A stretch of DNA of 64,000 nucleotides from Neckera pumila. Taxonomy: Eukaryota; Streptophyta; Bryopsida; Hypnales; Neckeraceae. This document shows, piece by piece, positions 24,072 through 40,169 of the stretch. The stretch's first letter is position 1; each line of letters starts with the position of its first letter. The stretch covers positions 14,181,660 to 14,245,659 of the forward strand of contig OZ018414.1 of NCBI GenBank assembly GCA_963969595.1, given 5' to 3'. Under the pieces are notes generated by a model. The model was not told where the DNA came from, ran no database searches, and worked only from the letters and a program-made list of their open reading frames with translations. The translations under genes were made by a program, and so were the position numbers.

Positions 24072-24917
24072 AGCCAAATTTATCTCCCAAAAGCTCTGAA
24101 CCGATCTCCCAAAAATCACACTCCAACATATTGATTAAGATGCTTAAAGACACAAAAGAGTAACCTCTTCCTTACAGTAATTCAATGCAAATGCACAAGA
24201 TTTAAATTAGGTCATGCACGCCAGAATTCCATTGTTCAGAATCGAAAGAATTTTCATACCATTCCATCGCTGCACCACGACACAATCATCTTAGCCGCCT
24301 ATAATGTACACCACTACCACATGTCCAACCGTTTCTACGTGTCGAATCCCGAGTACAACCCCGAATCGCGCAGCAGCCGCTTCTCCTCCCCGACGTAGTT
24401 CTTCCCTCAACTGTCCTGCCCCATCTCCCTCTTCCGCTTCTCCTTCTGCGCAAACGAGACCACCTTCTGCCCGGCGATGGCATCCCTCTATTAACCAAAT
24501 CGATCTCTAACAGCTCTATACCAATCTCCCAAAAATCTTACTCTCGTATTGCCATTAGAATGCTTGAAGGGACACAAAGAGAAGCTTCTACCTACCGTAA
24601 TTCAATGCAAATGCACAAGATTTGCAATTAGGTCATGCACGCCAGGATACCAGGTTCAGAATCAAAAGAATTATCATACTATTCAATCGGTGCACCACGA
24701 CACTCTGCAACAACATCATCACCGCAGCCTATAATGTACATCACTACAACATGTGCAACCCTTTTCTAAGTGTCGAATCCCGAGTATACTCCCGAATCGC
24801 GCAGCAGCCGCTTCTCCTCCTCGACGTAGTTCTTCCCTCGGCTGGCCTGCCCCATCTCCCTCTTCCGCTTCTCTTTCTGCGCAAACGAGACCGCCTTCTG
24901 CTCGGCGATGGCATCCC
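24072..24917. repeat. Tandem duplication of a segment of about 420 bp
   Basis: Two adjacent units, about 24072-24491 and 24492-24917, are strongly alike from AATCTCCCAAAAATC-type words through CAATGCAAATGCACAAGATT, GGTCATGCACGCCA, the CACCACGACAC block, and into coding sequence of the minus-strand gene. Unit 2 contains the functional 3' end of that gene (stop at 24766-24768). Unit 1 is a detached duplicate. Confidence 0.9.
24335..24492 (-). pseudogene. Duplicated, broken 3' end of the 24766-25329 gene
   Basis: In the reading frame homologous to the intact gene, the minus strand gives DAIAGQKVVSFAQKEK..., then GQDS and a TGA stop where the intact copy reads GQASRG. After the stop, the homologous tail resumes (EEKRLLRDSGLYSGFDT and a stop at 24335). 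It lacks the first two-thirds of the gene and any promoter. The substitution to a stop and several amino-acid changes show it is not maintained. It arose from the tandem duplication described at 24072-24917. Confidence 0.85.
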
Positions 24918-25329
24918 TCTTCTGCTTCTTGGTAAAATTGTATGATGCCACTGCTCTCGCCGCCGCCAACTCCGCCTCCTCGCCGATAGCCTCCCGTGTG
25001 CGCTCTCGGTCCTCGATGGACTCCTCGGCATCCCCCTGCTTGCGCTTCCCCGAGGACCACGACCAGTTTTGGTCTCCCGTGTCCTGCGTGGGTGCCGGCA
25101 CGTTCATGATCGACAGACCACCGGAGTAGCCATGGCGACTCAGCGCCTCGTAATCCAAACCCGCTGATGTTTTTTTCTTCGAAGATTCAGAGTCGGCTTC
25201 GTCGGCTTCTTGCACTACTTTTCCATTGGCGGGATTCTCCTCTTCGCCTTTCTCCTCAGAGGAGGACGATGATTCGCCAGAGGACAACGCGGCCAACGGG
25301 TCCATGGCGCTCCACTTTCCCCCGGCCAT
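24766..25329 (-). CDS. Unrecognised Lys/Glu-rich, probably nuclear protein, 187 aa, single exon
   Basis: I do not recognise the family. Residues 1-15 (MAGGKWSAMDPLAAL) precede an acidic Ser/Glu-rich stretch (about 16-50) ending in basic SSKKK. A middle part has an LDYEALSRHGYSGG motif (about 58-71) and an NWSWSSGKRK motif. From about 105 to the end it is highly charged and helix-prone (EDRERTREAIGEEAEL, then FTKKQKRDAIAEQK, then KEKRKREMGQ), finishing LRDSGVYSGFDT. This looks like a small nuclear or RNA-associated factor, but that is inference from composition. I chose the Met at 25329 because the open frame extending upstream to 25431 reads a poorly coding-like leader. Coding-like GC content contrasts with its surroundings. 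A broken duplicate of its last exon portion lies downstream at 24335-24492. Confidence 0.8.
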   Translation of the reverse strand: MAGGKWSAMDPLAALSSGESSSSSEEKGEEENPANGKVVQEADEADSESSKKKTSAGLDYEALSRHGYSGGLSIMNVPAPTQDTGDQNWSWSSGKRKQGDAEESIEDRERTREAIGEEAELAAARAVASYNFTKKQKRDAIAEQKAVSFAQKEKRKREMGQASRGKNYVEEEKRLLRDSGVYSGFDT

Positions 25330-26579
25330 GATCACCAAATCGTGAACCCTAACACCCGACCCCTCCTCTGCAAGAAGTCTTGTATCGCAACTCCAGCATC
25401 CAAAAAGATGATAGGTGAGAGGCCGGTTCACGATTGAGTAAATATGAGATTCTGCAATGAAATATAGAATGCACGCCCGTGGACAATCACTGTTTAGTGA
25501 ACCCTAAACCCTAATTTTGCGAGAAACGTTTGGGAATGACAAGAATTTTGAAGCTCCAGGATTGCTGCTGTGATAGTTGGTTGGCTCAAGGAATGCGAAT
25601 GCGAATGCAAACCCTAAATTCAAATGCAATCCCTGCTGAGCATCAGCCTTCACTAAACAAAGACCCTTGTGCTACAACAGGAACCCCTCCGGCTTTGATC
25701 GAAATGAAACCCTGGAGCATATTTCTCCCTGGCAACAATTCTCAAGTTTTTTCTGACCATGAAGAAATTGGCGGAATGCTCTCAATTTTCATGCCCCCAT
25801 CAGCTGAGATCATACAGACAGGAAAATTGTAGAAAAGGAATCCCAACTTTGAAATCTCGATTAGGAATGCCGCGGTCTGCTCCTAGTGTTTCTTGCAAAC
25901 TGAACAAAGAGCCAGTTACTAAATCTAATTAACCAATAAACACGCTGCGGCCATTTTCTGGTCGACGAATGAGGGAGAATCAAGCTGCATGTGTAGGACA
26001 GAACTGCAACTATTCATCCTTGGAATTTTGTGTGGAAAGGGAAGATCACTTTCCACACAAAATTGACCTCTAGTGAGAACTTTTGTTTTTTTTGAAAGTA
26101 GATAGTGTCAAAAGGGATGGTTTCCACGGTGACCAACCCGGCATTCAAGGGTTAACCTCATGGAATTTCTTGAGCTTCTAGGAATGTGCTCTAAATTGAA
26201 CAAAAAGTCAAATTTTTTAGAAGTTATATCAATTCTTTATGAATTGTAACCGTACAAAATCAAACTAGACATGTTAGAGATCACATTAGAAAATAAAAGA
26301 CAACAATATATCTTACGAATTGAAAGATTATAATGTTTGATCAATATATCTTACAGATTGAAAGATTATAATGTTTGATCATGAGGGTGTTAAAACTATG
26401 AAAGTGAATTGAAGTCTTTTAATCTTCTCTTCACATGTCAAATCTAAAAATTTGGTCACCAAAAAAATATGCAGTTAAAGGGCCTAACATGCATAATCCC
26501 AATCAATTAATGACTTCTCAAAATCTATTCTACAATTTTTTTAAATGAATTTCTAATGTGATTTTTTCTCAAAGATCTA
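25330..26579. other. Promoter-side spacer, no supported gene
   Basis: It contains the presumed promoter of the minus-strand gene, with several AACCCTAA words at 25500-25620. A 100-codon plus-strand frame (25530-25832) shows no motif and no splice context that I can support. AT-rich sequence follows from about 26050. A 39-bp near-direct repeat (AATATATCTTAC...GATTATAATGTTTGATCA) lies at about 26305-26382. Confidence 0.5.
25506..25514 (+). promoter_or_regulatory. Telo-box-like AAACCCTAA
   Basis: AAACCCTAA lies about 177 bp upstream of the start codon of the minus-strand gene at 25329. Telo-boxes are common in promoters of plant translation and growth genes and act in either orientation. A function here is inference only. 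Confidence 0.4.
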
Positions 26580-26880
26580 GTGTATTTGAGGCTCATTCCC
26601 AAGAGCCTTCAACACTATAGAAAGTCAAGATTGCAATGGACATCCGTGCACAAAATCTTGAATAGAAAACTCATAATCAATCATTTTCAAAATCAGATTT
26701 TTGAAGCTAAAACTAAACTTCAAAAAGAATTTTCAAAAATACAAACTATTAAAAATATGCCCCCAACTTTCTACATTGATTATAATTCAATTCAAAAACT
26801 CCCAAAAAATCATGCAAAATTATTATAAAATAATAATTTGGTAAGGTTTTATTTAACTTCAAAAATTGGTTGAGGACACA
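26580..26880 (+). repeat. Dispersed repeat, partner at 45580-45790
   Basis: Colinear with a segment of the CACTA-ended element at 44872-46705. Shared words include GAGGCTCATTCCCAAGAG/GACACTCATTTCCAAGAG, AAAACTCATAATCA, TTCAAAATC, TTCAAAAAGAATTT and TTTAACTTCAAAA. Orientation is the same. This may be a remnant of a related element without its ends. Confidence 0.6.
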
Positions 26881-27014
26881 TTCTGTCCTTATGGTCATTT
26901 TGGGGTTAAAGCCATTGCTTTTTGAAGGATTGAAACGCACACATTTCTCCCTAGGAAGTTGAGGGTGACAGAGTAACTTATGTAAGGTAGACAAGCCTAT
27001 TGCCTTGCAAACTA

Positions 27015-27415
27015 GCAATACAAATATCTTGGGACCAACTCTAAGAAGGGCACCATATCTTCTAGAGGTGTGCGCTTGTTTCACGAATCAAACCTAATTA
27101 TAATTATAATTTTTTTAATAAAAATTGTAATTTTTGTGAATTTTTGAAGTGGTCTATCCTAATGTTACAAAATCATTTATAAAGTGGAGTCATAAACATT
27201 CAGTAAACAACTCATAACCGCTCTTCCATGTATTGAATGGTACTTAATATTCACCATTAGAGGATTGACAAGTTACCATTTGTTGACAATAATGTAGTGA
27301 TTTTGTCAGAAAATGAATGGATTTTGATGTTTTTTTAAGATAAAATTGGAGCTAAAAGTAGGATGACAAAATTAAATAGCAACAAAAAATGGGTTGGTCT
27401 ACCTTAGCAATAGAG
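27015..27415 (+). repeat. Dispersed repeat, copy 2 (partner at 5035)
   Basis: Colinear with 5035-5420 (see shared words there). It has no terminal repeats and is non-coding. Confidence 0.7.
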
Positions 27416-28570
27416 ATTTAGAAGCGTCAAAATGCACTATAGGACATAGAGATGAATAACTTTCAAGTACAAATTTTCATTCTTTTAGATTTTTGTATGG
27501 AGGTTGCTAGAATTGGTGCCCAAATTTTTTGCTATAGTTTATAGGAAGTGAACTATTTTAGATTTCCACCATTTCCGTTTTAGATTGTCTCCCTTATTCT
27601 GGAATCAATGTTACTGTAGTATTTTCTTGAGTCTTTAAACTTGAGGACATTTACTTAATCCTTGGTTCGGTACTATGGAGTATTTCCTAATAATGTATCT
27701 AATTTTGCTTCATTGCAACCTAATGTAGTGATAATTGTTTCAAGTTTATATTGTAATGGTAATTGGGTTCACTGGAATTCACTTAAATAAAAAAAGGTTT
27801 TGTGAATTCCAATGAACTCATCCATGCAATTTGTAGACTTAGAAAAAAGTTCATTCATTTCTTTAATCTTATAAGTACTATTTTGAATTGTCATTTTGAG
27901 ATCCATTGCAACCCTTTAGGAAATTAATAGAGCTACATTAGCACCAAATGGACAAGAATAGTCTTCACCTAGAGACAACAATAGAAAGTCATGTATTTTG
28001 CTTTGACTACCTAGAGGGGCTCTCAAGATGTTTCAGACACTTACAAAAATTGCCATAGCTAATTGAAGAATTAAAATTTTTTGGATATATTGGGATACAA
28101 GTAACACATTTTCATAAATCAAAATTTTAAAATGCCTTTTGTTATTTTAATAGTTTAATCAAATTTATAATAATAGTGAATTTTTTTTTCATACAAGTTG
28201 ATTTTTTTCAAGAGTTTTAATTAGTAAGTGGAATGAGAATTCTCTTTAGAGTTTTCTAGTAAGAATTTCACAAATTTAAAAAAAATTTCCTTGTGTAAAA
28301 TTTTACTAACTAAAATATGATTCCAAATTTTAAAATAAAATCTGTGAAATTCTTACTATAAAGTGTATAAAATATTTTATATTATAATTTTTCATGATGT
28401 TTTTGGGATATTTATGAATGAATTTTAAGAAAAACAAAAATCTGTAGTGACATTTATATTGAATAAAATTTGTAAATTTGTAAAATTCTTATAAAAATTC
28501 TAAAAAAGTTTCATTTCCATATACTAAAAAAATCATGACAACAATTTAATTGCATTAAAAAAAAATTCAT
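27416..28570. other. AT-rich spacer, nothing recognised
   Basis: Very AT-rich with many homopolymer A and T runs and no coding-like frame. No repeats shared with other parts of the window were noticed. Confidence 0.5.
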
Positions 28571-28869
28571 GAATAAGTTTGATTAAATTATAAAAACTGA
28601 TTAAAAAAGTATTTTCATTCTTTTTTGATAAATCATTTTATACAAGTGAATTACTTGTACTTCAATATCTCCAAAATGAAAATCATCGAAGGTGATGCTT
28701 ATCCGCTCCACGGGTGACAAAACGGTGACGAACTGAAGGAAGTCATACACTAGAGGAAGGCAGCCGACTCTCCGAAACAAAGGCGCTGAATTTTTGTTTA
28801 CGTATTCCTCTGTATCTGATTTCATTTGCGTGTGTTGCTGCCAAACACAGATTGCCACGGCACCTTCAG

Positions 28870-29886
28870 GCAGGCATTTAAGCAGGTGCGATTTCGGAGC
28901 CGACTTTCTTGTTTCATGTTTTCGAAAAAATCCAGTGAAGCAGGAGCCCGATCGCGCGTGAAGAGGATTGAGGCACTTTAGAATTGAGCTCTGAATTTTC
29001 TTATTTCTTAAAAAGTAGGTGCAAGGATGGCGGTTTAGTTTTGTGAAGCAGGAGTTCGATTGTGCAGAGGATCGATTGAGACGCTTTTGGTACGATCGTC
29101 TTGTTTGTATGATTGTTTTGCACTCCGTGAGCTCTGGATTCTTTTAATTTTTATGATTATTTTAATTTTTTTCGATTAGGTGCGAGGGTGGCTTTTTAGT
29201 TTAGTTTGGCGAAGTTCTATTGATCGGAGTTTCCACCTGAGTTGCAGAAAAGTTTTACTGCTGCGTGCTTTTCTTGTTTTTAGGTTGGGATTTGTGATGT
29301 CGGAATTGGTAGCTGGATCGCCTTCTTTTCTTAGAAAGCTAATTTGACGTCGTCAGGGTTTGGTACGTGTGTGTCACTAATTTGTTCGCTGTTTACGTTC
29401 GCTGTGAGTGGAATCGTGTTACTTTTGCTGCGCAATTTTATACTATCTACTGGAAACTCTGTGAGGTCTTGAATTTCGATTAGGTGCGAGAATGGCGGTT
29501 TGCTTTAATTGCGACGGAGTTGTATTGGTCGGAGTTTCAGCCCGAGTTTCGTTGAAGTTTTATTGCTGTTGAGTTTTTTTTCTTTTAGGTTGGGAATTTG
29601 GAAGTAGGCGATTGCCTTCTTTTCGTAGAGAACTAATTTTACTATTCAAGGTTATGGTAGGTGTGTGTTTTGAATTTGTTTATAGTTTTCCCAATTGGCA
29701 TAATTGTGAGTGACAGTGTGTATTCCTGTAGATTTTTGGTTCTAGTTCCAGCTTTGATTGGAAATACATCATTCTTAGTGTGATTTAGGCAGATGTTCAT
29801 GAGTGAAGAGGACTTATTCGACTTTCTTATCAAATTTAATTTTCCCGCGAACCCTCTTGGTGTCTGATCTGTTCTGTTTTGCAGAT
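28870..29886 (+). promoter_or_regulatory. Promoter/5' leader of citrate synthase, with duplicated segment
   Basis: Composition shifts from AT-rich to T/G-rich, as in plant 5' leaders with introns. A unit of about 235 bp at 29174-29411 is repeated at 29477-29713. Both begin CGATTAGGTGCGAG, then carry TCGGAGTTTC, GTTTTA(C)TGCTG, TTTTAGGTTGGGA, GCCTTCTTTTC and GT(A/G)(C/G)GTGTGTG. A fainter first copy starts near 29013 (AGGTGCAAGGATGGCGGTTT). Each unit carries splice-acceptor-like TTTTAG sites, so alternative leader exons are possible. Transcript data would be needed to place the transcription start. Confidence 0.55.
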
Positions 29887-34850
<4,964 letters not shown>

Positions 34851-36009
34851 GAATGTAGCAATTCCCAACTTCCCTATGACCAATCATTCCTTTCAACGAG
34901 GAAGTGTATTGAGTGACTGGAGGGTCCATCTCTCAGTCATGCATTCGACAGAGGGTATCTTGTAGTGCAGTCTATTAATAAGATGAGTTACTCTAGTGGT
35001 ATTGCCTAAGCTATCGAGTCTCAGTAATAGACGATCTCTGTCTCTTCACACAAAATATATGGCAAGAGATTTTGCGTGAGTTTCTGCACTTGGATTCTAG
35101 AACTTAGGTCTCACAGAAAGCTGCCTTATATTGAGGTTGATATATGTGGAATAACGTTCCAAACCTGGAATATTCTTTTTAGTTTGTTTTTCCAGCTTGC
35201 CAGTACGTCGTCAAATCTTCACTCTCATGCTAGATAGAATCTTTGCATGCCTTGAATGCTTAAATTTTACGAAGCTTGTTGCTGTTTGTTGCATCTGTAC
35301 TATCTAGCGGACAGGATGCCTTCTCTTGATGGAGATTTTAAAGAAGGTCACTGGATAAGGGCCGCTTTACACTATGGTGGAGAAGTGTACTGGTCAAAAA
35401 TTGTAGGAAAATGGAGCAATATGATTGAAGGAAATTTTGTTCTTCACTAGATTGGGTTAAACTCCCGTCAAGACTTGTCGGGCAGATTACTTCAAACATG
35501 GATGAAAAAATGACATGGATGACTATGTGGCAACACTTTTTGTTAGGGGAGTTCTTCAAAGGTTAAATTTCTTGGATTGTCTTACACTTATAGTATTATT
35601 TTATTGTCTTTTCATCTTCTCCGATATCCCTCTGGTTGCCTCAAATAACCATGTCTTAGTCAAAACTTCTTAATTGACTAGTGCCCTTTTATATCATAGT
35701 GTAAAGTAGCCCTCACTTATTGTAGATTTGGGTATGAGTCGATGCATCCTAAAAGAGAGGAAATTAGAAGTGCTTGCCCTAGTATCATAAGATGTGGGTA
35801 GACATTTTTGTGTGTCCAGGGGGACTAATAGCATCAAAAAAATTTAACTTGTAAGTTCACCAAAGAGAAAGAGTGGCTTATAAATGTCAAAGGAACAAAG
35901 TTGCTACAAGTTGTGTGTTGATTAGTAAAAGCCACCTTTTGCATAAATGACAAGATTGAATTAGTTTGAATCTTGTTTTGTTTGCAATCTTGGTAGCTTC
36001 CTAAAAATA
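34851..36009. other. 3' flank of citrate synthase and spacer
   Basis: Probable 3' UTR followed by non-coding DNA. No further exon or repeat was identified. Confidence 0.5.
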
Positions 36010-36536
36010 ATACATAAAGTTTTCTTCTCTACAAATTTACAAAAACCTAAATCTATAGGGTTTTAGAGCAATCTCACCATTAGAATTAGTATGTATAAAT
36101 TCTATTGTGGACCTATTAATGATTTATCTTTTCTTCCATCTTGTACCTACTTCCACTTAAGAATTTTTTACAGAATGAAAATGAATTTTTCTTTTGGAAT
36201 TTTTCAACTAATTCTCAACTCAATTCTCCACCACAATAATTTCAATCCCAAAACTCTCTAGTTCATATATTTCAATTAAGAGGATTCAAATTCTGAAAAC
36301 CTAATATAGCAAAGGTGTAAATTTTTTTTTTTACTTTGAATGTTAATATCTTAAAATCTACTTGGTTGAAGTTCATGAATTTTTTCTCTACACATTTTCA
36401 TTCAAGTTTAATGCAAAATCCTACAATTGAATATGCAAAAAGAAATTAAAAAAAACACAATCATGTTAGCTCTTCATTACAAAAATGGTAGTTTTGGAGT
36501 GGATTTTGGTGAAACATAATCTTGGTACTTTATGGA
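36010..36536 (+). mobile_element. TTAA-type MITE, subfamily A, left-truncated
   Basis: It matches the right half of the A copies: CAATCTCACCATTAGAATTA, CTTGTACCTACTTCCACTTA, then a decayed right end TTGGTACTTTATGGA followed by TTAA (36537-36540). The left end is missing or unrecognisable, with similarity fading near 36010. Confidence 0.7.
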
Positions 36537-36608
36537 TTAAAAATAAATAAATAAAACACACCATGACTCTTTAAATACCACTACACTAAATTTATCTTGG
36601 TACAAGAT

Positions 36609-36727
36609 TGCAAAATTAGTGTGTGCAAAATTAGTATGGCATGCAAAATTAGTATGGCATGTAAAATTAGTATGGCATGCAAAATTAGCATGGCATGCAA
36701 AATTAGCATGGCATGCAAAGTTAGTAT
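36609..36727 (+). repeat. Tandem repeat, unit of about 19-20 bp, about 6 copies
   Basis: Repeats of GGCATGCAAAATTAGTAT with single-base variants. They encode an artefactual repeating peptide on the minus strand. There are no spacers, so it is not a CRISPR array. Confidence 0.9.
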
Positions 36728-38218
36728 CCACACAAATTGCTTATTTGTGACAATTAGGGCAATGCAGTAATGTCCTAGCCTATTGTAATTAAAATTAGCG
36801 TGACTTTATATAGGGCAATCATCGATGCGGAAGAAATTCTAACAAAAAAACAGGCTGACGAGAAAGGCGGAGCTCGACAATTAATGCCTATTTTTTTGTC
36901 ATAATTCCTAACAATGAAGAGATTGCCTAACATAAATGCCCATCCAAAATTAGAGACTAATGAATGAAAAATCCATAATCGCCAATTCCGTAGATTTCAT
37001 ATGCCAAGGAGGAGATTACGAAACGAAATCTGACCCCGTTTGAATGGGGCATTCCCTCATAGGGATTTACGAAAGATTGAAGTCACACACACTATTAGGA
37101 TAAATCAGTGTACAGTGTACAATGTACAAAGACAAAAGCAAGACATTAAATATTTCCAACAAAGTAGAAGGATAAATTTTGTGTTCTTAAAGATAAAATT
37201 AAAAACAAATGAACTATTTTGTGCCGTGTTTAGTATGTTGCAGATGTCTTGCAACTAATTTGGAGTCTCTGATTGCAAATATGAATTCAGAATTTGTAAA
37301 AAATTCATATGTGACAAATAAAAAATTCCTGCAATTTCCCTCGGGTAAATCCACCCTGCTGGTCCCACCTCGTGGGACGGGTTGAACGTCCTACGAGACA
37401 AAACCGGTCATAAAAGGAAACCCTGACAGTATCACCCTTTCCAAGTGTCCGTGCAGACAAAAAAAAATGCAGGCTTGTAAGTTATGATTCTAACTTAGGT
37501 TTTGATTCTGTCTTGCACTAATTGAAGTTTTTTATACAAGGGCCCCGGAAAAAGATCTGTGATAACATCAAGTGAGACTGCACAAAAGCATGCATAAGTG
37601 TACATCACATTTAAAATATAACTAAAAATCTGGGACATTTCCCATAAGGGAAAAACACCCAAAATTGTTAAAAGAAGCAATTCATCCCATAAGGTAAAAA
37701 CACCCAAAATTGTTAAAAGAAGCAATTCAAGCATGCAGTAAGGTAATTACACCTAAAATCGCACACTAGATATTCTTGCCTAAAACGTACTCTCACTATT
37801 CATATGACTCTATGATTGTTTTTAGGTGCACCTATTTTCAGCACTTTGAAAATTCGTAGTTTATTCACATGGTGTCCAAAAAATGCATTCTAAGAGAATC
37901 TAGAATCCCGTTTTGACTACCAATGGGACCAAACAATTAAAAAAATTCAATATAATAGTGAAAACCATGCTGAATCATGCTGAATTGCTTAACAATGCGA
38001 TTTAAGGTGTAATTAGCTTAGTCAAATGCAAAAAAAAGTATTTTATAGTATTAGCAATAGGAAATCATGAATATTTGAAAAGAAAAGAAAAAAGTTGCAT
38101 AAGATATATAGTTCCACTACAAATTTTTGAAGTCTGTGGAGGTTTTTCAACTACTAAAATTGTCACATAGGCTTTTCATAAAATTAGAATTTTGAAATCA
38201 ATAGTCAACCAATCACAA
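36728..38218. other. Spacer with one 45-bp tandem duplication
   Basis: No gene found. Positions 37640-37684 are repeated at 37685-37729 (CCCATAAGG(G/T)AAAAACACC..., then AGAAGCAATTCA). Everything else is unremarkable. Confidence 0.55.
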
Positions 38219-38222
38219 TTAA

Positions 38223-38790
38223 ACCATTACGGACCATGAGTGCAGATTTTGAACAATGAATGAACGGAAAGACATCCCACACTCACCAAAATACATTTTT
38301 TATCCATAAATTTTAATTGGATATTCTTGTATTAGTTCTTTAGCTTTAGCACGGTATAGATTATGACAAATTTGTTTTCCAAATATTCTATAATTCAAAG
38401 GGTATCAATAGGTCTAGCCTCAAAAAATAACTTTTTCAAATAAAAAATGACACTTTGAAAACGACAAGAATAAAAAAAATAATAATAAAATCTTCAAAAA
38501 TTACTGTGATTAGAACTCAACATTTTGAACTTATATAATTTTTTTTTTTGTAATAATTATAATTATTCAATCTACAATTAATTTTAGAAGGAATTTTTAA
38601 TTTCTGGCTTTTAAGCTTATTTTAAAATATTGGTTTGTGTATTTGTTGATCAAATTGTCTGGATGTGATCTACAAATCATATTTTACAAATTTTGTTTGA
38701 GAGTCATCATTAAAATATTGTTCTAAGTCGCATTTTGTAATAGATCTTCACAATTTTAGAAAGCTGGATGACCCCCTAGTTGTTTAAGGG
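38223..38790 (+). mobile_element. TTAA-type MITE, divergent subfamily C
   Basis: Flanked by TTAA at 38219-38222 and 38791-38794. The left end ACCATTACGGACC and right end GTTTAAGGG are worn versions of the family ends. Its left 200 bp match the left part of the element at 40170 (AATGAACG, ACATCCCA, TTTTTTATCCAT and TTAGTTCTTTA words). Length 568 bp, non-coding. Confidence 0.65.
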
Positions 38791-38846
38791 TTAAATACAG
38801 GAATGATTTAATTGTACTTTGAGAGACACTTCCAAATGATGTTTAA

Positions 38847-39768
38847 CCTCTTAAGGACCAAACGGCGTTTTTTGGCAACATAGCGATTTTGGGCAGCTCA
38901 GTACAAATGGAATTTTTTTTTTTTCTTTGAAAATTTCACACAACGTGTGCCCAAGGAGTAGCTTTAAGGCCCAACAATTTTCAAAACTTTTGACTACATG
39001 GTTAAAAAGTTATTGGATGATATGTCATTTTCAATGGTCCGTGGGCAGCTCAAAAAAATTCTGAAAAATCACTTTTAAAAAAAATAAAAATTTGAAATTG
39101 GTTCTTTAGATTTATATATATGCATAAAGCTTTGAGTTATTCCATTTTGATTTATGAGATGAAAATTATGAGGTGTTCTAGTTTGCAGGTAGTTATGGAT
39201 TCCCTACTCTAAAATAAACTTAGAAGTCCTTTATTTAATTCAGTTTTTAATATTTTTTGAAAAAAATAAAAGCATAGGATGTGTATTGTTTATTGCAACA
39301 TTACAACCATTGGGATTAACATTTTTTTATTCCATAATTAAATTCTTAACAATTTCGTGTTTTGAATCATTCTCTACTTCTTTCTACAACCTATTTTTTT
39401 CCTATATGTTGTACAATTCCAAATGATCTGAATTTTTTCAAGAATGTAGCCAACTGGCTTTGAAGAGTGAATCCAAGGAGGAACCACCATTTTGGACATT
39501 TTTTCATTTAAATGTAACCTTGTGAAGAGCAGCTGCCCGGGTTTCCGCAGGGCCAAAAAAAGGGTTTTTGTCTATTCAAATGCTAATATTTGCAATCTAC
39601 ATGGTGAAAAATTCTGAAATTTTTTCTACATATTCTCAAACAAGTTTACTGCAAGATCCTACGGTTACATGTGTCCAAAAATGTTTTTTTCCTGAAATTT
39701 GATACTTGTATTAGAAATGGCAGTTTTGGAGTGCTTTTGGTGAAAACATAGTCTCTGACCTTTAAGGG
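38847..39768 (+). mobile_element. TTAA-type MITE, subfamily B
   Basis: TTAA flanks (38843-38846 and 39769-39772). It begins CCTCTTAAGGACCAAACGG and ends GACCTTTAAGGG. Colinear with 1703-2613, including CCTATATGTTGTACAATTCC and GCAGCTGCCCGG. Length 922 bp. Confidence 0.87.
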
Positions 39769-40169
39769 TTAATTGTTGGAAATAGACCCATGAACAATTG
39801 TGTAAATTAACGTCTAATCTGATGCATTTATCTAGATTCTTGCCTTACATGTACACTTGCTAAAAAATATGAGAGTTTACAATTGATTTTTGATACAAAT
39901 ATACAATACAGACTTTGAAAATTTATAGTTTATTCATACATGTATTAACCAAAAATAATTGTGAAGAGAATCTAGAATGTTTTTTTCAAATTGTTATCAA
40001 GATCCAACCAAAATAAAGTTGGTTTGATATTAGGAAACCATATATGGATGGTCAATGCATTGCACCTTTTCGCAAAAGTAGGGTTCAAACTATTTTTAAG
40101 TATATTTTTGAATGCCAAAAAATTGGCCACATACCTTTGCATGTTGTTACACTTTCTTGAAAATGTTAA

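Noticed and set aside
25530..25832. Plus-strand 100-codon frame
   Set aside because: No motif, no splice context, and it overlaps the likely promoter region of the minus-strand gene.
26101..26160. CATTCAAGGGTTAACC, like a right end of the TTAA MITE
   Set aside because: The adjacent sequence does not match any subfamily and no left end was found at a sensible distance.
36609..36727. Regular short repeats resembling a CRISPR array
   Set aside because: Units are directly adjacent with no unique spacers, and this is a eukaryotic nuclear context.
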